Source: Sulfitobacter sp. M05 (GTDB lineage Bacteria > Pseudomonadota > Alphaproteobacteria > Rhodobacterales > Rhodobacteraceae). Taken from it: a stretch of 64,000 nt of DNA. The notes under the pieces were generated by a model that saw only the letters and a program-made list of their open reading frames with translations, was not told the origin of the DNA and made no database searches. The position numbers and the translations under genes were made by a program. Shown one piece after another: positions 19,139 through 28,459 of this stretch; position 1 is the first letter of the stretch; every line of letters starts with the position of its first letter. The stretch covers positions 1 through 64,000 of the forward strand of contig NZ_JABEDH010000006.1 in the NCBI RefSeq assembly GCF_029285175.1. Direction: 5' to 3'.

Positions 19139-19651
19139 TTAGCGGAAAACGCCGATCAGAAATTCGGGTTTCGGTGCGCCGTGCATGCTGCGCTTTGCGA
19201 CAGCAGGTGTATCAACAGAGCGTGGTCTTGTAACGACACGGTGTTGGGGTTTTATGGCGGTTGCCGGCCTTGCTGCGGGCGCAATGACGGGTGCGTCAAA
19301 CACCAGATCGCCAGAGGCGTGCGCGGTTTGTGTGGGCGCAGACGCACGTGATTTAGGGCGGTGTCCTGCTTGCGGTGCCAGTTCGGAGCCAAACAGCCGC
19401 CAACGCAGGACATTTGCCCGCGAGACGTCTTTGGAAACGATATTCGACATTTCATCCGCAGTGGGTGCCTGCGCTGTCAACTTATCCTGAACAGGCCAGG
19501 CTTGCCGGCGCAATTCGGCATTGTCCGGCGCGAATGGTTCAGGCGTCGAAACCGCAGCCTTACCCGCAGAGCCATGCGCATTGGAAAGCCCAATGCCGCC
19601 CCCGACGGTCAGAATAACCAAACCAATTGTGATGCCAAAAAGACGTATCAT
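19139..19651 (-). CDS. Hypothetical membrane-anchored protein
   Basis: 170 residues from the ATG at 19651. The frame stays open upstream to 20302, but that part is antisense to the DUF1036 gene and is rejected. One N-terminal helix (LFGITIGLVILTVGGGIGL) is a membrane anchor or signal sequence, followed by a Pro/Ala/Arg-rich, probably disordered tail. A possible earlier GTG lies at 19666; no convincing ribosome site is seen for either. The last residues (IGVFR) resemble the end of the caspase-like protein encoded at 20326-21750 (GGVFR). Divergent from the DUF1036 gene across a 150-base gap. No family recognised. Confidence 0.55.
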   Translation of the reverse strand: MIRLFGITIGLVILTVGGGIGLSNAHGSAGKAAVSTPEPFAPDNAELRRQAWPVQDKLTAQAPTADEMSNIVSKDVSRANVLRWRLFGSELAPQAGHRPKSRASAPTQTAHASGDLVFDAPVIAPAARPATAIKPQHRVVTRPRSVDTPAVAKRSMHGAPKPEFLIGVFR

Positions 19652-19801
19652 GCCCGAACCATACACCAAAACGCGTTGTTTTTCAGCATTATTATCGTTA
19701 ACCGTCAAACTTGTGGTATATTCCTCACGCAACCCTGTAGAACCATTTGAAACCATGAGATTTTCAGGACAGTATCTGGCCACATATTTACAGGGAATTT
19801 T

Positions 19802-20236
19802 GTGACGGATCGTCCAACATCGCGAAATTTGACCGGCCTTGTGGTCTGCGCCTTGGGGCTGGCCTCGTTGTTGCCTGCCCGTGCGGCCGCGCAATTTGCC
19901 GTCTGTAACCAAACATTTGACGTGATCAATGTGGCTCTTGGCGCCTATGACCGCACGGCGTTTAATACATCGGGTTGGTGGACGATCGGCCCGAACCAAT
20001 GTGCCAATGTGATAGATGACATTCTGACGGCACGGTATTTCTATGTTTTTGCCAAGGATGTATTTGGCCGCGAGGTTTTGACGGGGGCAACGCCGATGTG
20101 TGTGGCACCGGACCGGTTTGAGATCAGAGGCGAGGGCGATTGCCTTGTGCGCGGGTTGATCGAGGCCCGGTTTCACGAGGTGGATACCCGCAAAAGCGAG
20201 CGTTGGACGCTCTTTGTGTATCCACCACCGGGCTGA
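19802..20236 (+). CDS. DUF1036 secreted protein
   Basis: 144 residues, GTG start. A signal peptide (about 1-30, ending ARAAAQ) precedes a domain with the DUF1036 pattern: FAVCNQTFDVINVALGAYD, then GWWTIGPNQCANV, a RYFYVFA segment, and paired Cys (MCVAP, GDCLVRG). The four Cys probably form two disulfides in the periplasm. DUF1036 proteins have no known reaction; several occur as single-domain exported proteins in Alphaproteobacteria. It sits among envelope genes inside the T6SS locus. Confidence 0.8.
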   Translation: MTDRPTSRNLTGLVVCALGLASLLPARAAAQFAVCNQTFDVINVALGAYDRTAFNTSGWWTIGPNQCANVIDDILTARYFYVFAKDVFGREVLTGATPMCVAPDRFEIRGEGDCLVRGLIEARFHEVDTRKSERWTLFVYPPPG

Positions 20237-20325
20237 TCGGTTTGTAGGGAGAAAGTTCCAATCACGACTCGCCCTGTGGTGGATGTTTGATGTAGGGTGC
20301 ATGTATTAACAGGAGTTCGGGCACC

Positions 20326-21750
20326 ATGATCCTTAACGGAGCAGGTTTCAGTATCCGCAAATGGGCGGCTTCCTTGGGATGTGCAGCCGGTTTGATGGTG
20401 CCGGCACCGGCCTTTGCGCAGGACTGGCAAGGTGTTGTGATCGGACAGTCCGGCCCGAAATCGCCCAGTGCTTTTTCCGATGCGTTTTATGCTGCGGGTG
20501 CCTTGCGCACTGGAGGGCTTGAAGCCGTCCAGATGCTGCGCGATCAACCGCGCGCGGCCGCTGTTGCCGCGCTTGAGGCGTTAAACGGCAGTGAGCGTGC
20601 GGTGGTTTACCTGACCGGTCCTTTGACAGAAGACGGTGCCGGAATTGTGCTTGAGGGCGGCGCGTTGCGGTTTGACGATGTCGTTGGTGGCTTGGTCAAT
20701 GCTGGGGTGTCCAAATTGGCCTTGCTGGTTGAAACCTGTCCGATGCAAAATGCCCGTCCGGTCTTGCCATTGTCGCAACCGGGTCTTGAGATGCTCGGCG
20801 CGGTGTCTGCTGGCGGTGACGGTACCTGTCCCGAAATCGGGATGCGGCTGACCGATCTGCTGAAATCAAAATTGCAGGCGGATACGTCACTGGGTGGCTT
20901 ATTGTCGGCTGTGACGGTGCGCTCTGACTTGCAGGACGATCTTGTGTTGCGGGCACCGTTGCCGGTTGCACCGGTCGTTTCCTTGATCAGTGATGATGTG
21001 GTTACCAGCTCTGTGGTGTCTTTGACGCCGGTCAGCGCCCCGTCTGCAAATGTTGGTTTGATGCCTGTTGCTTTGGAAACGGCGTCGGTCTCTGCGTCAC
21101 CGGATGCAGGTGAAGTGGTGATTTTCGCCCCGACGCCACAGGCCCAACAAGCAGCACTGCCCCGTGCGGCTGGCCTGCCGGAACCGTCGATTATTGTGGG
21201 TATCATCGAAGACCTGACCTTGGCGTCCTTTTCACCTGCTGAACCGTTGGGCGAGGTGACAAGTAATGAAATCAGTTATGAAAACCTTGAGGCCCGCCGG
21301 GCGTTGCGCGCACAGGATGCAGCGCTATTCGCCACATTGGTGGGATCAGGTGCCTTTGATCCGCCGTCGCCGCTTTTGGCGGCTGCGCTGCAAACAGAGT
21401 TGTCCCGGATGGGCTGTTACACCTCGGGGGTAGATGGCAAATGGGGGCCGGGGTCGCGCCGTTCTGTCGGGCGTTACTTTGACGAAATCGACGGGGTGGA
21501 GGCGGTGTCGCAAGATCCGTCGGTAGAGTTGTTCCGGCAGATTGTTCTGCAAGATGATATAACCTGCCCTGCGCCGGTAGCTGCCGCCGCTGCGCCACGC
21601 GCCACGGCCAAGCGATCCTCAAGCGGCACAACCAGCCGTGCCGCCACCAAGCCCCGCACAACAACGCGGCGCGCCGCCCCAAAACCAGCGGCCAAGGCGG
21701 CCCCCAAGCGAACCATTTCTGGCGGCAGGCTGGGCGGCGTGTTCCGGTAA
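20326..21750 (+). CDS. Secreted caspase-like (degenerate) and PG-binding-like protein
   Basis: 474 residues; AGGAG 10 bases before the ATG. A signal peptide ends AFAQ (about residue 29). Residues 30-165 look like a peptidase C14 (caspase-like) fold: a strand plus AVVYLTGPLTEDGAG where active enzymes have a GHG loop, then LALLVETCPMQ where they have DACR. The catalytic His is thus replaced, and a Cys remains, so activity is doubtful. A low-complexity linker follows. Residues about 350-400 (SRMGCYTSGVDGKWGPGSRRSVGRYF) match the peptidoglycan_binding_1 pattern; the tail is Lys/Arg/Ala/Pro-rich. The M23/SLT hydrolase gene starts 3 bases after its stop, so the two are almost surely co-translated. 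It may be a murein-bound regulator of that hydrolase; inference. Confidence 0.65.
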   Translation: MILNGAGFSIRKWAASLGCAAGLMVPAPAFAQDWQGVVIGQSGPKSPSAFSDAFYAAGALRTGGLEAVQMLRDQPRAAAVAALEALNGSERAVVYLTGPLTEDGAGIVLEGGALRFDDVVGGLVNAGVSKLALLVETCPMQNARPVLPLSQPGLEMLGAVSAGGDGTCPEIGMRLTDLLKSKLQADTSLGGLLSAVTVRSDLQDDLVLRAPLPVAPVVSLISDDVVTSSVVSLTPVSAPSANVGLMPVALETASVSASPDAGEVVIFAPTPQAQQAALPRAAGLPEPSIIVGIIEDLTLASFSPAEPLGEVTSNEISYENLEARRALRAQDAALFATLVGSGAFDPPSPLLAAALQTELSRMGCYTSGVDGKWGPGSRRSVGRYFDEIDGVEAVSQDPSVELFRQIVLQDDITCPAPVAAAAAPRATAKRSSSGTTSRAATKPRTTTRRAAPKPAAKAAPKRTISGGRLGGVFR

Positions 21751-21753
21751 CAT

Positions 21754-24069
21754 ATGCCGTTTGATGTCGACCCCCGTTTTCGGACAACTGCACAGCAGGC
21801 CCGCGATAGACGTCGCCGACGCAGCACGCTGCGCATTTGCGCTGTGGCCTTGGTCTTGGGCGCATTTGCGGGTTTGTTGTGGGGGATTGCCGGCTGGTAT
21901 CGGGGCACTGGCGGCAACGTCGCGGTGATGGCGGAAAATGCCGAGGGGGCGGACGAGGAAGCCTTCGCATTGGTCCAGAGCGGGGAGAATGCCCGGTCTT
22001 CGATTGATGTTGAACGGGTGAACTCTTTCATTGATTTGCGCCGTGATCCGATGATCCTGCATTTTGCCGGAACCAAAAGCGATCTATCGAAGAACCTGCC
22101 GGCCCCGACCGGTTTTGCGCAGGGGCGATTGATGCGCAACGGGCCTGATGCGGTTCTCGCCCTTAAGGACAGACTGTTTGTGGCAGAGCGCCGGTTGGTC
22201 ACAACCCTGCCGTCCAGCCGGGATGATTTTGCCCTGTTTAAAGCACAGCGCAGTCAGGGACTGCGCGCGGTGCGCCAAACACCCATGGCTGCACCAGCAA
22301 CGCAGGGTCAGGTTGTGGCCGTTGAGGAAGAAAGCAGTTGGGGCACCTTGATCGGACCGGCACAAGAAGCGGCAACGGCAGCGGTTTATGTGGAAACGCA
22401 GATCGAGAACACTACCAGCACCGCACTTACCCTGCGCGAGAGCCAGCGAAAACAGTTGTATAAAGACGAGATCATCGTGCTTCAGGCCCCGCGTGATCTG
22501 GCGAATGTGTTGATGTCTGGTGGGCTGAGTATGAGCGAGGCGGCGGGCATCGCCCGCGCAGCATCGCAGAAACTGACCTTGCTCAGCCCATTGGCCACCG
22601 GTTCTGTGGTGGCGCTGCGGATGCGCCCCGGGGGGCGGTCGGGGCAGCTAATGCAGATGTCGGTCTATAGCCCTCAAGGGTATCTGGCCAGTCTTGCACA
22701 GGTTGGCGCGGGGCGTTTCGAACCGGCTGCTGATCCTTGGATTGACGCTGATCTCTTGTCGCGCTCGGGTAAGGTCAGGCAGGAGGCGGGCAAACCCGGC
22801 GAGGTGCGCTTGCTGGATGCGCTTTATTCTGCGGCGATCCGTAACGGCATGTCGACCAGTATTGTGGGCGAATTGATTGTACTGATGTCGCAACGGTTTG
22901 ATCTGGATCGGTTCGTGGCGGACGGGGATGAAATGGTGCTTTTACGAGCGGCGGATCCGGGGCCGGCGGGGCGCGGCCTCGGCGCGGTTCTCTATGTCGG
23001 GATCCATGGGCCAACACAGACCATGCGCTGTTACGTGCTGGCCAGTGCCGATGATTTCAGCTGTTTTGACTTTGACGCGCCATCGGGGGGCGGCGTAAGT
23101 TTGGGAGGTGGGTTTCTGGTGCCGGTGGATGGGGTCAAAACATCGGGTTTCGGGCCGCGTCACCATCCGATCCTCAATCAGGTGCGCAACCATAATGGGG
23201 TGGATTGGGCCGCGCCCACGGGCACGCCGGTTCTTGCGGTTGCGGCAGGGCGCGTGACACGGATCGGTGATGGCGGGGGATATGGCAACGTGATCTATTT
23301 GGATCATGGTGGCGGTGTCGAAACGCGATATGCGCATTTGAACGCTTTTGCTAAATCCTTGAAGAAAGGGGCACAGGTCGCCGCAGGCGAGGTCATCGGT
23401 TTTGTCGGAACCACAGGGCGCAGCACGGGTCCGCACCTGCATTTCGAATTACATGCGGGTGGCAAACCGGTTGATCCACTGACCTATGGCGGCAGCGGTG
23501 AAGGCCGCGCAACACAGGCGGTTGATGCCCTGGTAAACCAGATTATCCGCGTTGAAAGTGCGGGTGTTGCAACCGCGAAAAACCCGCTTTCGACAGCGAC
23601 GGGACTGGGGCAATTTATCCAAAGCACATGGCTGCGGATGATGCGGGACTACCGGCCCGATTTGGTACGCAAGATGAGCCGTGCGCAATTGCTGGCCCTG
23701 CGCACGGACCCGGCGCTTAGCCGTGAAATGGTGCGCAATCTGGCGCGCGAGAATGAAGCTTTCTTGCGCGCGCGCGGTCACAAGATCACTGCCGGGCGGT
23801 TATATCTGGCGCATTTTCTGGGGCCGGGCGGGGCGCATACCGCCCTGCGCGCCAATCCGGAGGCCAGCGTCTTGTCCGTGATGGGCGCGCAGGTGGTCAA
23901 TGCGAACCCGTTTCTGCGCGGAAAAAGCATTGCTGATCTGCGGGCATGGTCGGACCGCAAGATGCGGCGCAAGGGCAAAACGCCGCGAGCGTCCGCGCCC
24001 GTGCGGCGTATTCCCCCTCACGCCTTGGCATATCGCGCCGCGGTGGATGCGATGTTGGTCGAGATGTAA
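21754..24069 (+). CDS. Dual murein hydrolase: M23 endopeptidase plus SLT domain
   Basis: 771 residues. One N-terminal membrane helix (about 25-50) anchors the protein, followed by a long periplasmic region. A lysostaphin-type M23 domain (about 455-580) has the zinc motifs HNGVD (His480, Asp484) and HLH (His561, His563). A C-terminal transglycosylase-like SLT domain (about 590-705) has the catalytic-type Glu601 in RVESAG, then GLGQFIQSTW. The protein could cut both peptide cross-links and glycan strands. Its place inside the T6SS locus suggests making a local gap in the murein for the membrane complex; a role as a secreted effector is less likely because of the anchor and the lack of an immunity gene. 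Confidence 0.88.
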   Translation: MPFDVDPRFRTTAQQARDRRRRRSTLRICAVALVLGAFAGLLWGIAGWYRGTGGNVAVMAENAEGADEEAFALVQSGENARSSIDVERVNSFIDLRRDPMILHFAGTKSDLSKNLPAPTGFAQGRLMRNGPDAVLALKDRLFVAERRLVTTLPSSRDDFALFKAQRSQGLRAVRQTPMAAPATQGQVVAVEEESSWGTLIGPAQEAATAAVYVETQIENTTSTALTLRESQRKQLYKDEIIVLQAPRDLANVLMSGGLSMSEAAGIARAASQKLTLLSPLATGSVVALRMRPGGRSGQLMQMSVYSPQGYLASLAQVGAGRFEPAADPWIDADLLSRSGKVRQEAGKPGEVRLLDALYSAAIRNGMSTSIVGELIVLMSQRFDLDRFVADGDEMVLLRAADPGPAGRGLGAVLYVGIHGPTQTMRCYVLASADDFSCFDFDAPSGGGVSLGGGFLVPVDGVKTSGFGPRHHPILNQVRNHNGVDWAAPTGTPVLAVAAGRVTRIGDGGGYGNVIYLDHGGGVETRYAHLNAFAKSLKKGAQVAAGEVIGFVGTTGRSTGPHLHFELHAGGKPVDPLTYGGSGEGRATQAVDALVNQIIRVESAGVATAKNPLSTATGLGQFIQSTWLRMMRDYRPDLVRKMSRAQLLALRTDPALSREMVRNLARENEAFLRARGHKITAGRLYLAHFLGPGGAHTALRANPEASVLSVMGAQVVNANPFLRGKSIADLRAWSDRKMRRKGKTPRASAPVRRIPPHALAYRAAVDAMLVEM

Positions 24070-24263
24070 AAGCGTGGACAGTTACGTTTGAAATGAACGT
24101 CCTGTGCCGGACGCAGCTGAGACGCGCGCTTCTGTCGGGCCATGGTTGCTCAACGGGGCAAAAGAACGTTTCCCGACCTGTGAAGGACGTCGGAAAACGT
24201 ATTCTTACTGCAATTCATGAAATGCCAAAAACACCCGAAAGGCGCAGGGCAAAAGGGCTGAAT

Positions 24264-24731
24264 TTACCGCGCGGTGCTGGCGTTGAACGCTTCTTTCACG
24301 GCTTTTTCGAAACCCTTGCGCACGGCAAACTCTTTCACGGTGCCGCCGCCAATGTATTTTGCAATGCCCTTGCCGGTCATCTTTACACCGCGGGCGAAGT
24401 AGACTGCATAGACCCCGTCAAGCACCAGACCGCGGGCAAAGTTCAGGAACATTTTCGACGCCATATTCCCAAAGCTGGCATCGCGTTGCAGGATGTCGAG
24501 GTCATATCGTGCCTGCATCGCCACTTCGACGACATTGCGCCCTTCGATGCTGATCGGGGACAACATTGCAGCAAGACGTTCGCCAATGCTGATTTTGCCG
24601 TCGCTGTTACCGTCACGATCATCAAAGAAGGCGACAACCGAGACCGCATCCTTTCCAATAAATCCGACGGCACCGATCGGCTCCGTACCGTATTTTTGGA
24701 CAAGTACCCATTCCATCTTATCAGCAGCCAT
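24264..24731 (-). CDS. Hypothetical protein with an EF-hand-like loop, downstream of clpV
   Basis: 155 residues, 20 bases after the clpV stop on the same strand, so probably the last gene of the tagH-to-clpV block. Residues 40-51 read DGNSDGKISIGE, which fits the 12-residue EF-hand loop exactly (D1, N3, D5, G6, I8, E12) and is flanked by segments able to form helices. The C-terminal half has a Lys-rich helix. No signal peptide or clear membrane segment. I do not recognise the family; calcium binding is a prediction from one loop. Confidence 0.6.
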   Translation of the reverse strand: MAADKMEWVLVQKYGTEPIGAVGFIGKDAVSVVAFFDDRDGNSDGKISIGERLAAMLSPISIEGRNVVEVAMQARYDLDILQRDASFGNMASKMFLNFARGLVLDGVYAVYFARGVKMTGKGIAKYIGGGTVKEFAVRKGFEKAVKEAFNASTAR

Positions 24732-24751
24732 TACTCTCTCCTTCGTGGTTC

Positions 24752-27394
24752 TTAAGCAAAGTTATAAACAAAATTCCCGTCGTCTACCGACACTTCAACC
24801 GATCCGAATACGTCCCCCGATACCATGCGGCTTAGCACCTGACGGCTGAGATCGGGCAGGATCGAGTTGGTGATAATGTTGTCAATCATCCGCCCGCCAC
24901 TGTCGGGGTCGCGGCATTGTTCGACGATATGTTCGATCACCCCGTCGTCATAGGTGATCACCGCGCCATGCGCACCTTTCAACCGCCGCTCTACCGCGCC
25001 GAGTTTCAGTTTGGTGATACCGGTCAACACATCGCGGCCCAGCGGAAAATAGGGGATCGAAACGATGCGGCCCAAAAGGGCAGGCGGGAAGACATCCAGC
25101 TGGAAGGGTTTGATCGCGGCCTCCAGCTCTTCCATATCCGGTGTGGTTTCGCCCGCTTCGGCCATTTCCATAATCACATCTGTGCCGACATTTGATGTCA
25201 GCAGGATGATGGTATTCTTGAAGTCAATCGTGCGCCCGTTACCGTCTTCCATGACGCCTTTGTCAAACACCTGAAAGAACAGCTCGTGCACATCGGGGTG
25301 CGCTTTTTCAATCTCGTCCAGCAACACCACGGAATAGGGTTTGCGCCGCACGGCTTCGGTCAGCCGTCCGCCTTCGCCATAGCCGACATAGCCGGGAGGG
25401 GCCCCTTTCAGCAGGGAGACTGTATGCGCTTCCTGAAACTCGCTCATGTTGATGGTGATCACGTTCTGCTCACCGCCATAAAGCTGTTCTGCCAAAGCCA
25501 GCGCGGTTTCAGTTTTACCAACGCCCGAAGGCCCGCACAGCATGAACACACCGATGGGTTTGTTCGGGTTGGACAGGCCAGCGCGGTTGGTCTCGATCCT
25601 CTTGGCGATGGCTTTCAGCCCGTGGTCCTGTCCGATGACACGTTCCTGCAAACGGTCGGCAAGTTGCAGCACGGCCTGCAATTCGTCTTGTACCATGCGC
25701 CCCGCAGGAATGCCGGTCCAGTCGCTGATCACGCTCGCCACGGCCTGCCCATCCACATGGGCATATACCATGCGGTTGTCGGGGTTGCTGCCCTCAAGAG
25801 TGGCCATGTTTTCATACATTTCCGCGCGTAACGCTTCGGGGTCTGGTGCATCTTCCTCGGGGGTCTCAGCGGCAAGCGAAAGACGTAGTTCCAGAATACG
25901 ATCCACAACTTCCTTTTCGGCGGAAAAGCTGGCATCGAGTTCGGCCAGACGCGCCTCAAGCTTGGTCTTTTCCGCCTCCGCCTCGGTCAGCCGCTCCTCG
26001 TCGGTTTCACCCAGATCACGCTCTGCCATCTTGCTGGCGATCTCGCTGCTCAGGGCTTCGATCTTGTCTTTCGTATCGGCAATCCGGGCAGGAACCGAGG
26101 CCTGACTGACCGCGACCCGTGCGCAAGCGGTATCCAGCAACGAAACCGCCTTGTCTGGCAATTGCCGCGCCGGGATATGACGGTGCGACAGGGAAACGGC
26201 AGAAACAATCGCCTCGTCCGAGATGCGCACGCCGTGGTGTGCCTCCATCGGGCCAAGAATGCCGCGCAGCATAAAGCAGCATTGTTCGACCGTGGGCTCA
26301 TCGACGCTGACCGGTTGGAAACGGCGGGTCAGGGCAGGGTCTTTTTCAAAATACTGACGGTACTCGGACCACGTGGTCGCACCGATGGTACGCAGGGTGC
26401 CACGTGCCAGCGCAGGTTTGAGAATGTTGGCAGCATCCCCCGTGCCCGCCGCACCGCCGGCCCCAACCAGCGTATGGGCCTCGTCAATAAACAGGATGAT
26501 CGGCGTCGGGCTATTCTGCACCTCGTCGATGACAGACTTCAGCCGCTGTTCGAATTCACCTTTCATAGAGGCACCGGCCTGCATCGACTGGATATCCAGT
26601 TCATAGAGCAATGTGCCTTGCAACTTGGGCGGTACATCCCCGGCGGCCAAGGCCTGTGCAAACCCTTCGACAACAGCGGTCTTGCCCACACCCGCCTCTC
26701 CCGTCAGGATCGGATTGTTCTGGCGGCGGCGCAACAACACGTCGATGATCTGGCGGATTTCGTCACCGCGCCCCTTGATCGGGTCGGTGGTCGCGGCCAC
26801 CGCGGTCATGTCCTTGGCAAACCGACCCAGCGGGGTGGCGGCGCCTTTGCGGTCTTCGCCTGTGCCGTCAACATCGGGCGAGGACAGGCCGCTGCCATCC
26901 ATCGGCGGCATGGTGTCTTCTTCGGAATTGGCCCAGATTGTGCGGCTGTCCTGACTGATTTGCTCTGCCGAGATTTCGTCAAACACCATGGAATAGCGGG
27001 TTAACTGGCGTTTCAGATGGGGATCACTCAGCAGGGCCACCAAAACGTGGCCGGTGCGGATTTGTGGCTCTCCAAAGAACAGGGTCGCATAGGTCCATGC
27101 GTGGTTCAGAGCATCGGACAGAAAGTCGGAAATGCCGGGTGTTTCTGTCACGTTTTTGTCCAGCGCGGACATCGCCTTGTCGAGGTCTTTCAACACCCGT
27201 CCGCGATCCAACCCCAGTTCCGCTAGGGTCGCCGACAGATCAGCATCTTTGTTTGACAGGGAATAGAACAGCCAGTGACATAATTCGACAGACCGGTTGC
27301 GTTCGCTGCGCGCATGGCGCATCGCCTGCAAAAACGCGTCATAGCCGGCGCGGTTCATCTTGCCGGCGTATTTTTCGATTGTGATCTCGGTCAT
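24752..27394 (-). CDS. clpV: T6SS sheath-disassembly ATPase ClpV (TssH)
   Basis: 880 residues, full ClpV length. An N-terminal Clp_N-type domain (1-150) is followed by AAA1 with Walker A GEAGVGKT (Lys238), a coiled-coil middle domain (about 410-520, Glu/Lys-rich), AAA2 with Walker A GPSGVGKT (Lys627), and a ClpB D2-small C-terminus. It disassembles contracted TssBC sheath in the cytoplasm so subunits can be reused. It lies 18 bases after tssG in the minus-strand structural operon. The two Walker A motifs and the AAA2 Walker B (VVLLDEIEKAH) are intact. Confidence 0.97.
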   Translation of the reverse strand: MTEITIEKYAGKMNRAGYDAFLQAMRHARSERNRSVELCHWLFYSLSNKDADLSATLAELGLDRGRVLKDLDKAMSALDKNVTETPGISDFLSDALNHAWTYATLFFGEPQIRTGHVLVALLSDPHLKRQLTRYSMVFDEISAEQISQDSRTIWANSEEDTMPPMDGSGLSSPDVDGTGEDRKGAATPLGRFAKDMTAVAATTDPIKGRGDEIRQIIDVLLRRRQNNPILTGEAGVGKTAVVEGFAQALAAGDVPPKLQGTLLYELDIQSMQAGASMKGEFEQRLKSVIDEVQNSPTPIILFIDEAHTLVGAGGAAGTGDAANILKPALARGTLRTIGATTWSEYRQYFEKDPALTRRFQPVSVDEPTVEQCCFMLRGILGPMEAHHGVRISDEAIVSAVSLSHRHIPARQLPDKAVSLLDTACARVAVSQASVPARIADTKDKIEALSSEIASKMAERDLGETDEERLTEAEAEKTKLEARLAELDASFSAEKEVVDRILELRLSLAAETPEEDAPDPEALRAEMYENMATLEGSNPDNRMVYAHVDGQAVASVISDWTGIPAGRMVQDELQAVLQLADRLQERVIGQDHGLKAIAKRIETNRAGLSNPNKPIGVFMLCGPSGVGKTETALALAEQLYGGEQNVITINMSEFQEAHTVSLLKGAPPGYVGYGEGGRLTEAVRRKPYSVVLLDEIEKAHPDVHELFFQVFDKGVMEDGNGRTIDFKNTIILLTSNVGTDVIMEMAEAGETTPDMEELEAAIKPFQLDVFPPALLGRIVSIPYFPLGRDVLTGITKLKLGAVERRLKGAHGAVITYDDGVIEHIVEQCRDPDSGGRMIDNIITNSILPDLSRQVLSRMVSGDVFGSVEVSVDDGNFVYNFA

Positions 27395-27412
27395 CGGGTG
27401 TCCTTCGCTATT

Positions 27413-28459
27413 CTAGGCGGCGGTCTGTTCAGGCTGCGCATGTTCAAGCGGTTCCAGTTCAAACCGTGTAACGCGCAGCAGGTGTTCGGGATTGTCGGGA
27501 TCAGGTGCGATACAGGCCATCCAGCCCATCATGATTGTCTGGCCCAATACGGCAGGCCGTATCTCGGGTTTTGGCAGCCACAGCGCCACTTCGATGTCAA
27601 AGGCACGGCCCAGATACCAGAAGGTCAGATCGCGCAAGTGATCGTGATCCGTGCCGCCGGGCAGGAAGCGCAGGTAGGTGTCATAGTCCTCGACGTAAAT
27701 CTGGATGGTGATCTTTTCACCAATGGACAGAACACGTTCACCAAGGTTGGCATCCCGCCCCATGGTTGCCGCCTGACGGCCCATCTGGCACAGGGCATTC
27801 GGTTCGAATTCCAGCCAGGCAGGTTCGAATTCATCAATGTCGATCCGCACTGCATTGCCGAAATGGACCTGCAACATCTGCCGCAGCTTCACCGGGCTTT
27901 TGATCCGCCCCGCAGCCAGAGGGGCCAGCCGTTGTTTGGCCGTATCAGGTACCGTGTCCCGATTGCGATAAGCCGGAGAGCCACTGCCGGTCAGGGACAG
28001 CACATAGGCCGAAAACCTGTCTTGTGTTTCGTGATCAAACTGGGTGATTGCGCGGGCATCCGACCAGGCGCGAAAGAACAGCTCCTGAAACCGGGCGGCA
28101 AAGATATCGGTAAAAGCGACAAAGCTCGGGTCGCCTGCATCAAACCAGCGCCGCACCTCTTCGGTCCAGACCAGCGGCAATGCGCCTTGTGGTCCGAAGA
28201 ATCCCATAAACTGTGCCCGGATCATTGGCGGGCTGGCGTCCAGATCGACCCGCGCCATATCGGCATCGGGAAAGGCCAGAAACGGGTCCTGCCCCAAGCG
28301 CACCAGCGATTCTTTTAGCCGCGTGTTCTGACCGATGCGCGGCGCGCCCTGGCCCTCGCGCTCCAGTCGGCGCAGCAGGTTAAACAGGCCCTGTCCAAAC
28401 GCCGCTTTGGCCTGTGCATCACGCTGGTTCAGGATTTCGGTCTTGCTTGGCGCACTCAT
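27413..28459 (-). CDS. tssG: T6SS baseplate protein TssG
   Basis: 348 residues, family size. The pattern FNLLRRLEREGQGAPRIGQ near residue 26, then FGPQGALPLVWTEEV and FHDIFAARF-like FTDIFAARFQELF, is characteristic of TssG (ImpH/VasB). It forms the baseplate wedge with TssE and TssF. The start ATG overlaps the tssF stop by 4 bases; clpV follows. Confidence 0.95.
   Translation of the reverse strand: MSAPSKTEILNQRDAQAKAAFGQGLFNLLRRLEREGQGAPRIGQNTRLKESLVRLGQDPFLAFPDADMARVDLDASPPMIRAQFMGFFGPQGALPLVWTEEVRRWFDAGDPSFVAFTDIFAARFQELFFRAWSDARAITQFDHETQDRFSAYVLSLTGSGSPAYRNRDTVPDTAKQRLAPLAAGRIKSPVKLRQMLQVHFGNAVRIDIDEFEPAWLEFEPNALCQMGRQAATMGRDANLGERVLSIGEKITIQIYVEDYDTYLRFLPGGTDHDHLRDLTFWYLGRAFDIEVALWLPKPEIRPAVLGQTIMMGWMACIAPDPDNPEHLLRVTRFELEPLEHAQPEQTAA

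Noticed and set aside
19652..20302. Upstream extension of the 19139-19651 minus gene to 387 codons
   Set aside because: It would run antisense through the DUF1036 gene and its promoter; the ATG at 19651 begins a clear membrane helix.
27801..27812. ggttcgaattcc, resembling a tRNA T-loop
   Set aside because: It lies inside tssG codons and no acceptor, D or anticodon arms fit around it.
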